Assembly: GCA_023252195.1 (NCBI GenBank)
Contig: JAHEXI010000003.1
Span: forward strand, 338,710 to 402,709
From: Pseudonocardiales bacterium
GTDB lineage: Bacteria > Actinomycetota > Actinomycetes > Mycobacteriales > Pseudonocardiaceae
Length of the DNA stretch: 64,000 nt
Reading direction: 5' to 3'
Shown here piece by piece: positions 6,730 through 15,430 of the stretch; within the stretch, counting starts at the first letter, position 1; each line of letters starts with the position of its first letter. The translations under genes and the position numbers were made by a program. Under the pieces are notes generated by a model that was not told the origin of the DNA, did not search any database, and saw only the letters and a program-made list of their open reading frames with translations.

Positions 6730-9507
6730 CTACTGAGCGGTATCGAGCGTGCGCCGGGTGGCCTCCGCAGCCAGCTCCGAACGTGACGCGGTGCCCAGCT
6801 TGGCGAAGATGTGCGAGAGGTGGGCTTTGACAGTCCCGAGAGAGATGAACATGCGCTCGCCGATCTGGCGGTTGGTGAGCCCGGTAGCGATGTGGCGTAC
6901 GACGTCGAGCTCGGTCGGGGTCAGGCTGTCCCAGCCGCGGGACGGGCGCTTCCGTTCGCCGCGGGTCCGACGGACGTAGGCGACCGCCTCGCCGGTGTCC
7001 AGTGCGGCGCCGGCGGCGAAGGCGGCGTGGTAGCTGTCGGGTCCGAGCGCTTCAGTGGTGGCGCCCTCGACGGAGGTCCAGAACTCCGGTTCGGCCGGGA
7101 AACGGACGATGCCCAGCCGCTGTCGGCCGGCCGCCGCAGCGCCCAGCAGCCGAGCCGCGTGCTCGAACCTACCCTGCACGGCGGCAATGGCGGCGAGCAC
7201 ATCGAGGCACTCCGGTATGTCGATCGCGAAGCCCTTGGCGCTCAGGCGGCCCAGCGCGTGCTGGATGTATTGCTCCGCGTCGGCGGTCTTGCCCGCGGCC
7301 AGGGCGAGACGGCCCAGCAGCCGCTCAGCGTTGGCTTGCATCCATCCGCTGCCCAGCTGCCGGGCCATCTCCAGCGCCTCCTCGCCACGAGCCGCAGCCG
7401 CATCGAGGTTCCCGGCGACCCGCTCCAGAGTGCCCAGGGCGGCAAGATGCCAGGTCAGCAGGTACACGAATCCTGAGCGGCGCTCCACCTCTACCGCGGT
7501 CTCAAGGTGCCCGCGCGCCGCGGGGAACTCGCCCACGACCATCTCGGCTCTGCCGAGCATCTGGTTGGCGATGCCGAGGGTGAAGCCCGCGCCGGCCTCC
7601 AGCGCCTGCGCGAGCGTGGTGCCGGCAAGCGAGTACGCGAGCTCAGTGTCGCCGCACGCAAGATGCGTGTAGGCCAGGTAGCCGCTGGCGAGGCCGTTCG
7701 GGGCCGGGTCACCGACCTCGTCGCTGGCGGCGATGGCACGCGCGAGCAACCGCCGAGCCTCGGGCAGCCGCCCGTGGTACATCGATTCCCAGCCCAAGCA
7801 GAACCAGTGCCACGCGAATCCTCGCCGGTAGCCAAGCCGCGTTGCGGTCGCGTAGGCGTCATGGAGCAGCGGCCGGGCCGTGTCGAACTCGTCCTGGTAA
7901 TGCCAGGCAATCGCCAGGGTCTGCGATGCACTGGTCTGGCACCAAGCATCACCGGCCTGCGTCGCCAGCGCCAGGCTGCGCTGGAGCAGCGCCCGCCCGC
8001 CGGCCGGGTCGCCAATGGACACCATCAGCCCCAGGATGTCCAGGGCTCGGCCTTGGGTCCAGAGGTCACCGCAGGCCTCGCCGACCGCCAGCGCCAGCTG
8101 CGCCCACCCGTGTGCGGCCTGGTACGCGCCGCCGTAGAGGCCGAGGTTCGCGCGGCCGGCCAATACCCGTCCGCGCAGCGGTGTCGGCTCCTCGCCTGCT
8201 GCGGCCAGACTGCGCGCGTAGGCAGCATCACCTTCCTGATACCTGCCGGTGAACAGCCAGAACAGGGTCAGCGCGGCCACCAGACGCAGGCCGGCCTCGG
8301 GGTCGGTCACCGCTGCCCGATCCAGGGCGGCCCGCAGGTTCGGTAGCTCGACGGCGACAGTGCTGAGAACGCGGTCGTCTCGCCCAGCGCCGAGCACCTG
8401 TGGCTCCGCGACTTCGGCGAGCGCAAGGTGGTAGGCCAGGTGGCGATCGCGTAGGCCGTCGACTTCGCCGGCGTCGACCAAGCGCGCTGCGGCGTACTGG
8501 CGGACGGTCTCTGGCAGGCGATAGCGCATCTCGGAGCCGTGTGCGTCGGTGCTGACCAGGGACTGGTCCACCAGGCCGGTCACCAGGTCGAGCACCGCGT
8601 CGCGGTCGATGCCCTCGCCGGGGCACACCTGCTCAACCGCGTCCAGCGTCGCGCCGCCGGCGAAGACCGCGAGTCGCCGCAACAGCACGCGTTCACCGTC
8701 GCTGAGTAGCTCGTGGCTCCACTCCAGTGAGGCATGCAGGGTTTGCTGGCGTGGCATCGCCGTGCGGGCGCCGCCGGTGAGCAGGTGGAAGCGGTCGCTC
8801 AGACGGCGAGCGATCTGCTCGGGCGACAGCATCCGGATCCGCGCGGCGGCCAGCTCGATGGCCAGCGGAATGCCGTCGAGGTCGTGACAGATCTGCGCGA
8901 TGATGGGTGCGTTGGGCCCGGTGATGGTGAAATCCCGGCGCACCTGCGTGGCGCGCGCAATGAACAGGGATCCCGCGTCGGACTGGCGCAGCGCCGCACT
9001 CCGGGGTGCAGCTGGCAACGACATCGAGGGCACGCGCCACGCCGTCTCGCCCAACACACCCAGCGGTGCCCGGCTCGTTGCCAGCAACGTCACTGAAGGG
9101 CATGTCCGTACCAGCGCGTCGACGAGCTGCGCGCAGGCCGCGAGCAGGTGTTCGCAGTTGTCGAGAATCAGCAGCGTGCGGCGGGCATGCAGGTAACGGA
9201 CGAGCGTTTCGAGGAGTTCGCTACCGGGCATCTCGCGCAGGCCGATAGCGCCGATCACGGCGGCTGGCAGCAGCACGGCGTCCTTGAGTCGCGCAACCTC
9301 GACCCACCACACGCCGTCAGGGTGTCCGTCGATCGCACCAGCCGCGGCCTGCAACGCCAGGCGCGTCTTACCGCAGCCGCCGGCGCCGGTCAGCGTCAAC
9401 AACCGCACGCCGCCCAGCAGCTCGCCGACCTGCGTCAGCTCAGAGCGCCGCCCGACGAAGCTGGTCAGCTCACTGGGCAGATTGGTGGAGGTGCCGCCGG
9501 CATCCAC
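6730..9507 (-). CDS. LuxR-family STAND regulator (NB-ARC ATPase, TPR-like, HTH)
   Basis: 925 residues, GTG start at 9507 with GGGAAG eight bases upstream. An NB-ARC ATPase starts at once (Walker A GAGGCGKT near residues 41-48; TLLILDNCEHLL Walker B; GIPLAIELAAAR). A long helical TPR-like region (about 400-850) follows, then a C-terminal LuxR helix-turn-helix (TPTELDVVRHIATGLTNRQI). It is a predicted transcription factor whose ATPase senses an unknown signal. The ATPase part is very close to that of the cyclase-fused protein at 20976-24536, and the leader GAATCCCC before both GTG starts is conserved. The present gene therefore looks like a sister that lacks the cyclase domain and gained a HTH. 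Confidence 0.9.
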   Translation of the reverse strand: MDAGGTSTNLPSELTSFVGRRSELTQVGELLGGVRLLTLTGAGGCGKTRLALQAAAGAIDGHPDGVWWVEVARLKDAVLLPAAVIGAIGLREMPGSELLETLVRYLHARRTLLILDNCEHLLAACAQLVDALVRTCPSVTLLATSRAPLGVLGETAWRVPSMSLPAAPRSAALRQSDAGSLFIARATQVRRDFTITGPNAPIIAQICHDLDGIPLAIELAAARIRMLSPEQIARRLSDRFHLLTGGARTAMPRQQTLHASLEWSHELLSDGERVLLRRLAVFAGGATLDAVEQVCPGEGIDRDAVLDLVTGLVDQSLVSTDAHGSEMRYRLPETVRQYAAARLVDAGEVDGLRDRHLAYHLALAEVAEPQVLGAGRDDRVLSTVAVELPNLRAALDRAAVTDPEAGLRLVAALTLFWLFTGRYQEGDAAYARSLAAAGEEPTPLRGRVLAGRANLGLYGGAYQAAHGWAQLALAVGEACGDLWTQGRALDILGLMVSIGDPAGGRALLQRSLALATQAGDAWCQTSASQTLAIAWHYQDEFDTARPLLHDAYATATRLGYRRGFAWHWFCLGWESMYHGRLPEARRLLARAIAASDEVGDPAPNGLASGYLAYTHLACGDTELAYSLAGTTLAQALEAGAGFTLGIANQMLGRAEMVVGEFPAARGHLETAVEVERRSGFVYLLTWHLAALGTLERVAGNLDAAAARGEEALEMARQLGSGWMQANAERLLGRLALAAGKTADAEQYIQHALGRLSAKGFAIDIPECLDVLAAIAAVQGRFEHAARLLGAAAAGRQRLGIVRFPAEPEFWTSVEGATTEALGPDSYHAAFAAGAALDTGEAVAYVRRTRGERKRPSRGWDSLTPTELDVVRHIATGLTNRQIGERMFISLGTVKAHLSHIFAKLGTASRSELAAEATRRTLDTAQ

Positions 9508-9709
9508 TGGGGATTCTTCCCAACATCAGAGGCCTGCCTATCCGGCCGGGCCCTGGCGATTGTCTCATCCTCAGGCCTCGGCGGGTACGTTTCTCCAGTC
9601 CCCGAAAGGTCAGCGCAGACCGTGCGGATCGTCGGCGCTTGCGGTCCGGATCTGCCGACCGTGCGTCAGGGGATCATCCAGGCCGCCGCCGTGAAGGGAG
9701 CCCAACCCG

Positions 9710-10877
9710 ATGAGCGCCGCGACGAGCGGTCCGCCGACGGTCGCCGCCCGGATGGACCGCCTGCCGATCACCCGCACGCACCTGCTCGCCACGGTGGCGA
9801 TTGGATTGGGATTGTTCTTCGATCTTTACGAGATCTTTGTGACCGGCGTGCTCGCCGCCGTGCTGACGAACAGCGTGTGGGACCGATCATGCTCATGGCC
9901 ACTCGGTTCTTTGCTGGGCTCGGGATCGGCGCCGAACTACTACACCGCATGGGCGTACACCGTGTCGTTCATCGCCGTCCCAGCCGTGGGTTTTCTCGCC
10001 CACGGGCTGGCGCTGAGGCACCGTTGGGCTTCGAGGGGTGGAGGTGGCTGCTCGTCCTGGGCTCGCTCGGTTCGGTCGTGGTGTACCTCCTGCGCCGTGG
10101 TCTACTCGAGTCGCCACGTTGGCTGGAGGCGGTCGGTCGGCAGAGTGCGGCCGAGCAGGTCATGGCCCGGTTCGAGGTGCAGGCCCGCAGCCGAGTCGGC
10201 ACGGTAGTGCCACCGCCGGTGGAATCCGTGGAGTTAGCGCGGCCCCAGACGGTTCGCGTCCGCACGCTGCTGCACGCGCCGTTCGGGCGCCGCACCGCCA
10301 TGCTCGTGATCTTTCATCTGCTGCAGACCTTCGGCTACTACGGGTTCGGCACTCTGGTGCCGATCGTGCTCACCGCCAAGGGGTACTCGGTGGCATCGTC
10401 GCTAGCTGTTCAGCGCGGTGAGCTTCATCGGCTATCCGATCGGCTCGGCGCTGTCGGTGCCGATCATCGAACGCATCGAACGTAAGTACCTCATCATCGT
10501 CACCGCGGTCGGCATGGCGATGTTCGGCCTCGCGTTCGGTCACGCTGAGTCAACCACGACGATCCTGGTCTTTGGTTTCCTCTATACCGCTATCAGCAAC
10601 GTCTTCTCCAACGCGGTCCACGTCTACCAGGCGGAGATCTTTCCCACCCAGGTGCGCTCGACGGCGGCGACCTGGACCTACTCACTAAGCCGCCTATCCA
10701 CCGCGGCGATGCCGTTTCTACTCGTCCCGCTCCTGCGCAGCGCCGGGCCAGCGGCCCTGTTCACCAATGGTCGCCACCGCCATGGTCGTGGTCGCCCTAG
10801 ACGTCGGGTTGCTCGGCCCGCGCAGCACCGGCCGGGCGCTCGAGCAGGTCAACCCGGTGACCACCAAGAGCAGCTGA
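9710..10877 (+). pseudogene. MFS metabolite transporter, multiply frameshifted
   Basis: Pieces in three frames line up into one transporter: TRTHLLATVAIGLGLFFDLY and EIFVTGVLAAVL; MATRFFAGLGIGAEL; AWAYTVSFIAVPAVGFLAHG; GFEGWRWLLVLGSLGSVVVY with LESPRWLEAVGR; GRRTAMLVIFHLLQTFGYYG; YPIGSALSVPIIERIERKYL; and VYQAEIFPTQVRSTAATWTY, ending in a stop at 10877. ESPRWL and the FPTxVRSTA loop are typical of MFS sugar/metabolite symporters. At least four frame changes and one deletion (after GAEL) make it non-functional. Confidence 0.8.
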
Positions 10878-10980
10878 TCCCCTTGCCGGGTAACGGCGAA
10901 CGGTCGCATCCGATACATGGATGGGGGCGCTTGCTGCTCGGCGAGCACGGTTCACCGACAACTCAACTTGGGGGGACATT

Positions 10981-11181
10981 ATGCGGGGAGTCATCATTCG
11001 TTCTCTGGCGACCACGGCCGTGGTCAGCGGGGTTATTCTCGCTGGGGCCGGCGTGGCCGCTGCTGACACGGGAAATCCGACCGGCGGTACCGGCTCAGAC
11101 CAACCAACCTGCCAACCCGGTAATATTAACCTTACGCCGGAGTGCTTCCTCGCTCCGCGCGGCGGCCAACTTTTCCCGTAG
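10981..11181 (+). CDS. Small secreted protein of unknown function
   Basis: 66 residues. The ATG at 10981 follows GGGGGG. A clean signal peptide (MRGVIIRSLATTAVVSGVIL and AGAGVAAAD) predicts export, leaving a mature peptide of about 37 residues. The mature part has two Cys (TCQPG, ECFLAP), probably a disulfide, and a Gly/Pro-rich start. A strong hairpin terminator follows 15 bp after the stop, so this is a self-contained transcription unit. No family recognised. Confidence 0.65.
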   Translation: MRGVIIRSLATTAVVSGVILAGAGVAAADTGNPTGGTGSDQPTCQPGNINLTPECFLAPRGGQLFP

Positions 11182-11196
11182 CGACGCGACGCTGAC

Positions 11197-11235
11197 AAAC
11201 GGCCCTGCCCGCACGTAGCAGGCGGGGCCGTTTCT
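11197..11235 (+). terminator. Intrinsic terminator after the small secreted protein
   Basis: AAACGGCCCTGCC (11197-11209) pairs with GGCGGGGCCGTTT (11221-11233) with one G:U and an 11-base loop; the stem runs into TTTCT. It also isolates the NYN-domain gene downstream. Confidence 0.8.
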
Positions 11236-11308
11236 GCGCCCCGAGGCACCGTTGGGTGCACTTCGGGCCGTACGCTGCGGGGCCGGGCTAGGTCTGGGAG
11301 GGCGTGCA

Positions 11309-12454
11309 GTGGCAAACGACGACGAACGCATCGCCCTGTTTCTCGACTACGAGAACCTCGCGATCGGTGCGCGCGACGGGCTGGGCGTGTCGCCTTTCGA
11401 CTTCGGTCCAGTGGCCGACGCGCTCGCCGAGCGAGGGCGCGTGGTGGTGCGCCGGGCCTACGCCGACTGGTCGTACTTCGACGCCGACCGCCGGCTACTC
11501 GCCCGGGCGCAGGTCGAGCTCATCGAGATCCCCCAGCGCATCGGGGGCTCGCGGAAAAATGCCGCGGACATCAAGATGGCCGTCGACGCCATTGAGCTGG
11601 CCTACGAGCGCGGCTTCATCACGACGTTCGCCATCGGTACGGGTGACTCCGACTTCACCCCGCTCGTGCACAAGCTGCGCGAGCTCGACAAGCGGGTCAT
11701 CGGCATCGGCGTGCAGTCCTCGACGTCCGCCCTGCTACCGCCCGCCTGCGACGAGTTCTTGTTTTACGATCGCCTGCCCGGGGTCGAGCCGTCGCAAGAG
11801 CCGAGGCGAGGCAAAGGGCGCGGACGTCAGCCAGGCGCAACACCACCGACGGTGTCGCCGCCGGTGGCGATCCTGACGCCCTCGGGCGCCACCGCGAGGG
11901 TCGACGATGGTGGCGCCGACCAGGTAGTCGCCGACGTCCCGGCCGACGAGGCGGTTGCGGCGGCCGAGGAGCGCGACGTCGGGCTGCTCGTCGCGCGCAC
12001 GCTGTCTGGTCTGCAGCGCCATGCCAGCGGCCCGGTGCTCGCCTCGACGCTCAAGCGGGCGATCCTGCGCAAGGATCCCACTTTCGACGAGGCCGAGCAG
12101 GGATTCCGCGGGTTCGGCGAGCTGCTGCGCCACCTGGAGAGCCAGCGCGTAGTGGAGCTGCGCCGGGGATCGGCGCAGGGCGACCCCGAGGTGACGTTTC
12201 CGGAGGACGACTCGGCTGACGATGACGCGTTCCGGCTGCTGGTGGATGTCGTTCGGGAGCTGTCGGTGTCGGACGTGCCGCCGCAGCTCAGCGGGCTGAA
12301 AAACCAGCTGCGCAAGCGGCTACCCGACTTCAGCGAGAAGCGCTACGGCTTCAACAGCTTCCTGTCCTTCGTCAAGGCGGCCCGCGCGCGAAACCTGATC
12401 GCCATGGAGTGGGATGACGACGCCGGCGACTACCTGCTGCGCGTACCCGGCTAA
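11309..12454 (+). CDS. NYN-domain (LabA/DUF88-like) protein with OST-HTH/LOTUS domains
   Basis: 381 residues. The GTG at 11309 has GGGAGG eight bases upstream; the open frame extends further but without a ribosome site. N-terminal NYN ribonuclease-like domain: ALFLDYENLA (first catalytic Asp), NAADIKMAVDA, then FAIGTGDSDFTPLVHKLREL with the Asp pair. After a Pro-rich linker come two OST-HTH-like modules (GLLVARTLSGLQRHASGPVL near 230; FRLLVDVVRELSVSDVPPQL near 310, ending FLSFVKAARARNLI). Such fusions are thought to bind and possibly cut RNA; this is inference from the fold. Confidence 0.85.
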   Translation: MANDDERIALFLDYENLAIGARDGLGVSPFDFGPVADALAERGRVVVRRAYADWSYFDADRRLLARAQVELIEIPQRIGGSRKNAADIKMAVDAIELAYERGFITTFAIGTGDSDFTPLVHKLRELDKRVIGIGVQSSTSALLPPACDEFLFYDRLPGVEPSQEPRRGKGRGRQPGATPPTVSPPVAILTPSGATARVDDGGADQVVADVPADEAVAAAEERDVGLLVARTLSGLQRHASGPVLASTLKRAILRKDPTFDEAEQGFRGFGELLRHLESQRVVELRRGSAQGDPEVTFPEDDSADDDAFRLLVDVVRELSVSDVPPQLSGLKNQLRKRLPDFSEKRYGFNSFLSFVKAARARNLIAMEWDDDAGDYLLRVPG

Positions 12455-12543
12455 GCCCCATCACCGCGCGACAGCCGCGAATGCCCTAGCCAGTTGCCGT
12501 CTAGCGGACGCGCTGCGGGTGCTCCCCGCGCGTGCGCGCCTCG

Positions 12544-12972
12544 CTACGCCGGCGCTGGGGCGGGCATAGCACCTAGCTGTTCGAGGAGCTCCAGGCGATC
12601 GAAGTGATGTCGCACTGCGACGATCACGCCGCCCTGAACCTCGAAATCCTGTGAGAACGTTAAGTTCACGGGTCGATCCGTTGGAGGAATGTCCCCACCA
12701 GGGGTGTGGAACGTTCCCTTATGTGTGCCTTCAGCTCTGCCCTGGACAGCGACGGCCGAACCTTCCTCGACAACGCGGGTAACGGTCAGCTTGATGTCGG
12801 GGAATGCTTCCCATAAAACAGAGCAGAACGCGATCACCTGATCGCCTCCTCGAAGCAGGCCGCCGGGGACCGCCCACTCAACGTCAGAACCTAATAACGT
12901 CAGGAGCCGCTCGGTGTCCTGAGCGTTGAACGCTGCCATCTTCTGGTGCGCCACATTCGCTGCCTGTCCCAT
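12544..12972 (-). CDS. SnoaL-like ester-cyclase-fold protein (NTF2 superfamily)
   Basis: 142 residues, ATG at 12972 with AGGAG six bases before it. The sequence MAAFNAQDTERLLTLLGSDV and VEWAVPGGLLRGGDQVIAF matches SnoaL-like small barrels, which act as cyclases, isomerases or binding proteins; its substrate is unknown. The end is LLEQLGAMPAPAPA. Transcription probably starts just below the 42-bp double box at 13031-13072. A collapsed paralogue with the same N-terminal MxQA and the same C-terminus lies behind another copy of the box at 52995. Confidence 0.85.
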   Translation of the reverse strand: MGQAANVAHQKMAAFNAQDTERLLTLLGSDVEWAVPGGLLRGGDQVIAFCSVLWEAFPDIKLTVTRVVEEGSAVAVQGRAEGTHKGTFHTPGGDIPPTDRPVNLTFSQDFEVQGGVIVAVRHHFDRLELLEQLGAMPAPAPA

Positions 12973-13030
12973 ATCTGACTCCTTTTTGTTGTACCGGAAC
13001 TGGAATTCTGTCCGAGCGTCACGCCGGCCC

Positions 13031-13072
13031 GCTGTCAGGTGTGTGACATCGGCAGTGTCAGCTTGCCGACAC
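13031..13072 (-). promoter_or_regulatory. Tandem Crp-type double box, copy A
   Basis: Read on the minus strand: TGTCG-GCAAGC-TGACA, 7 bp, TGTCA-CACACC-TGACA. It aligns without gaps over 42 bp to copies at 13452, 20390 and 52897. A CAGAAT -10 follows 21 bp after the site, placing the near box at about -43 for the SnoaL gene that starts 58 bp downstream. Confidence 0.75.
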
Positions 13073-13127
13073 CTGTGCCAGTCACGACCATCATCGCCCG
13101 GTGCGTGCGGTCACGTCGTCGGCGGGA

Positions 13128-13386
13128 GGCTGGCAGATCGGAGTTGATCATGCCGACCACGTCCTTCCGTGACCCTTCGGCTTGCTTCTTCCAGACGTCG
13201 ACGAACTTGCCCTGTCGATCGCGGGGTTAGCGAATGCGTAGGTGCCTACGGCGTAGGCCAAGTCGCCGCAGCGCTGGCCGGGGAGTTGTCAGCCGCCTTG
13301 GAGCAGGCCAGCATGGACGCGACCAAGCCTACGCAGCCGGTCAAAAGTGCAATCGCTCGGAATGCTTTCTTTCTCATTCGTACCAT
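13128..13386 (-). pseudogene. DUF4440-like lipoprotein remnant (signal peptide plus C-terminus)
   Basis: The ATG at 13386 follows AGGAGGCGCTG. It encodes a good lipoprotein signal (MRKKAFRAIALLTGCVGL, then VASMLAC) and SKAADNSPASAAATWPTP, then a stop at 13246. Further on, in another frame, comes KFVDVWKKQAEGSRKDVVGM and INSDLPA, the typical C-terminal strand pair of DUF4440/NTF2-fold proteins. The middle of the domain is gone. It sits 65 bp below copy B of the double box, so it once belonged to the same regulon. Confidence 0.65.
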
Positions 13387-13451
13387 CAGCGCCTCCTATC
13401 TGGTCGGCAGCGCTCGCGCATGCGTATTGTCTGCGCTCGTCACGTCGGCCT

Positions 13452-13493
13452 GCTGTCAGCTACTCGACACGGACAATGTCAGCTTGCGGACAG
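13452..13493 (-). promoter_or_regulatory. Tandem Crp-type double box, copy B
   Basis: Minus-strand reading: TGTCC-GCAAGC-TGACA, 7 bp, TGTCG-AGTAGC-TGACA. A GACAAT -10 begins 20 bp after it, so the near box is centred near -42 for the dead lipoprotein gene. It lies 180 bp upstream of the divergent crp-like gene and might also control it. Confidence 0.75.
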
Positions 13494-13673
13494 TATGCGG
13501 GACCTTGGGCGAGGCCGAGGCCGAGGGCGAAGCGCTGGAGCGATCGGCGAAATCAGGGACCGAGACGCCGTCGGCGGTGCCTGCGTGGCCGAGATCGGAC
13601 GGTGGCCGCTGGCCATCACAGATGGCGAGGCTTAGGCTTTGGCGCACGGTCGCTGCGGAAGCTGGGGTTGTCG

Positions 13674-14375
13674 ATGAAAGCCGAGCAAGCGGCATCCCTG
13701 CTGGCAAAGACGCCGCTGTTCGCAGGTCTCGACGAATCTGAGCTTCTCGGACTCGGTGCTTGCGCGCATCGACGCAGCTACCGCAAGGGCGAGTACATAT
13801 TCCATCAGGGTGACACCGGAAGCGCCGTGTTCGTGCTGACGGAGGGCAGGGTCAAGGTCATCTTCGCCTCGGAGGACGGGGACGAAATGATCCTCGCCAC
13901 GCTGCAGCCACCCGACGTCTTCGGGGAACTGGCTCTCATCGACGGTGGGCCCCGTTCGGCGTCGATCCAGACTCTCGAGCCCACGACTGTGCTGACGGTC
14001 ACGCGGGCGACGCTGTTGGACCTGATGTCCAGACAGCCTGGAGTAACCGACGTCGTTCTGCGCTCCCTTGGCAGGTTGGTGCGCCGGATGATCGCGCAGG
14101 CCGGAGACCTGGTGTTCATGGACCTTCACGGCCGGGTCGCCAAGCTGTTGCTGCGCCTGATTGAGGACTCGACTGACCACCCGGGTGACGGTTTGTCGCT
14201 CGACCTCAAGATGACCCAGTCGGACCTCGCCGCCATGGTGGGGGGATCGCGCCAGAGCGTGAACCAAATTCTGCACCAGTTCGAGCGCAGAGGTTATCTA
14301 CGCCTTGAGGGACACCGGCTGATGGTGGAAGATGTCGACGCCTTACGGCGCCGTGCCGGCTTCCCCGCTTCCTAG
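13674..14375 (+). CDS. Crp/Fnr-family transcriptional regulator
   Basis: 233 residues from the ATG at 13674 (weak ribosome site; an in-frame TTG lies two codons upstream). N-terminal cyclic-nucleotide-binding fold: KTPLFAGLDESELLGLG, YRKGEYIFHQGDTGSAVFVL, DVFGELALIDGGPRSASIQT (phosphate-binding cassette). Dimer helix, then winged HTH LKMTQSDLAAMVGGSRQSVN with QILHQFERRGYL. The recognition helix reads SRQSVNQIL where E. coli CRP has SRETVGRIL: the Arg is kept, the Glu is Gln. No Cys cluster for an Fnr iron-sulfur centre is evident. It is the obvious local candidate for binding the TGTCN-N6-TGACA boxes. Confidence 0.9.
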   Translation: MKAEQAASLLAKTPLFAGLDESELLGLGACAHRRSYRKGEYIFHQGDTGSAVFVLTEGRVKVIFASEDGDEMILATLQPPDVFGELALIDGGPRSASIQTLEPTTVLTVTRATLLDLMSRQPGVTDVVLRSLGRLVRRMIAQAGDLVFMDLHGRVAKLLLRLIEDSTDHPGDGLSLDLKMTQSDLAAMVGGSRQSVNQILHQFERRGYLRLEGHRLMVEDVDALRRRAGFPAS

Positions 14376-14411
14376 CTCGGCGAATCGTCCAGTTTGTCGA
14401 AGGGAGAACGA

Positions 14412-14816
14412 GATGGGAACGCTCCGCAGAAGCGACGGTCTAGTCGTCTTCAAGCAGGAGGGAGTGGGGAAACCCGGAGGGTCGAGTCCGGGGACGTCAC
14501 AGCGGAGTTTGGGCGCGCCGACCGGGCACTTGATTCCACCCCGCTGTTCCGGGGGCTGCCCGACGACATGTGCCAGTGTCGACACCAGGGCTATGTGGTC
14601 ACGGGACAGCTCACCTTCAAGACAACGGACGGGTCCTTCGACGTTGCCGCGGGCGAGGCCTTCGACGTCCCTCCCGGACACATTCCGCTATTCTCGGCGG
14701 GCTGCGAATGGGTACAGTTCACGGCAACCGCGGGGCAGCGCAAGACCGATAAGGCGGTCCAGCGCAACACGGCTGCCGCAGCGGGCACCGGCGACCACCC
14801 AACCGGGCAGACATAG
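14412..14816 (+). pseudogene. Cupin-domain protein with N-terminal frameshift
   Basis: The ATG at 14412 has a fitting AAGGGAG ribosome site and begins MGTLRRSDGLVVFKQEGV. Then one extra base in GGGGAAACCC shifts the family sequence to another frame: TRRVESGDVTAEFGRADRAL, then LTFKTTDGSFDVAAGEAFDV and PPGHIPLFSAGCEW. The cupin His residues are partly replaced (CQCRHQGYV). It follows the crp-like gene by 36 bp and could have been co-transcribed. A homopolymer sequencing error is possible. Confidence 0.6.
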
Positions 14817-14878
14817 CCCGGATCTGCTCGACAAGCGCGGTGAAGGCGGCCGAGCTGGATGGGTGTGATGTTGTCGTG

Positions 14879-15271
14879 CTAGGAGAAGAACGCATCGTGG
14901 GCGTAGGGGCTCAGGGAGATCTGCCATGCTTCCACGATCCTGCCGTCGCGGAAGTGGAAAACAACGAGCCCGTTCTCGTCGTAGGTGTTGCCGTTGCGTC
15001 TGGCGAAGCTATGGTCGACGCTGATCACGTGCTCGTCGTCGCCGACGGCGACGTGCAGCTCGGTCTGGTACGTGCCGTTGGTGAGCTTATGGAGGCGATC
15101 AAAGTAGGCGCAGGTCGTCTCCCGACCCTGGTAGTCACCGGCGATTGAGCTACGTCCTGGAACGTGCCAGACCACGTTCTCGGCGATGAGTTCGGCCAGG
15201 GTATCGGTATCGCCGTTGTTGACGGCGTCGTAGCCTTGCCGCACGATCTCGACGTGAGGATGTTCGGGCAT
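14879..15271 (-). CDS. SnoaL-like NTF2-fold protein
   Basis: 130 residues, ATG at 15271 with AGGAGGAG nine bases before. MPEHPHVEIVRQGYDAVNNG, then DTLAELIAENVVWHVPGRSS (the WHVPG strand is typical) and GLVVFHFRDGRIVEAWQISL. The His/Asp pocket residues of the SnoaL family are in place, but the substrate cannot be read from sequence. No double box was seen upstream, so it is not obviously in the same regulon as the other NTF2 proteins. It is divergent from the SARP-cyclase gene. Confidence 0.85.
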   Translation of the reverse strand: MPEHPHVEIVRQGYDAVNNGDTDTLAELIAENVVWHVPGRSSIAGDYQGRETTCAYFDRLHKLTNGTYQTELHVAVGDDEHVISVDHSFARRNGNTYDENGLVVFHFRDGRIVEAWQISLSPYAHDAFFS

Positions 15272-15430
15272 CGCTTCTCCTCCTATCCACGACCCCGTTG
15301 CCAGCCGAATTCCGGTCGTGAACGAGCGTGCGCCCGCGAGGTTGCATGAGGCGTTACCACTGGGTTACCGCCTCGGATGGACATAGGCTGAAGGGTCGAC
15401 CCCGCGCCGAAGGGGGAGGGGTGCAGCCCG

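Noticed and set aside
9148..10485. 445-codon plus-strand ORF
   Set aside because: Its first half is the antisense of the LuxR gene; only the second half matches one frame of the broken MFS gene.
13347..13673. Longer N-terminus for the Crp/Fnr protein
   Set aside because: The extra 109 codons cross the divergent promoter with copy B of the double box and resemble no protein.
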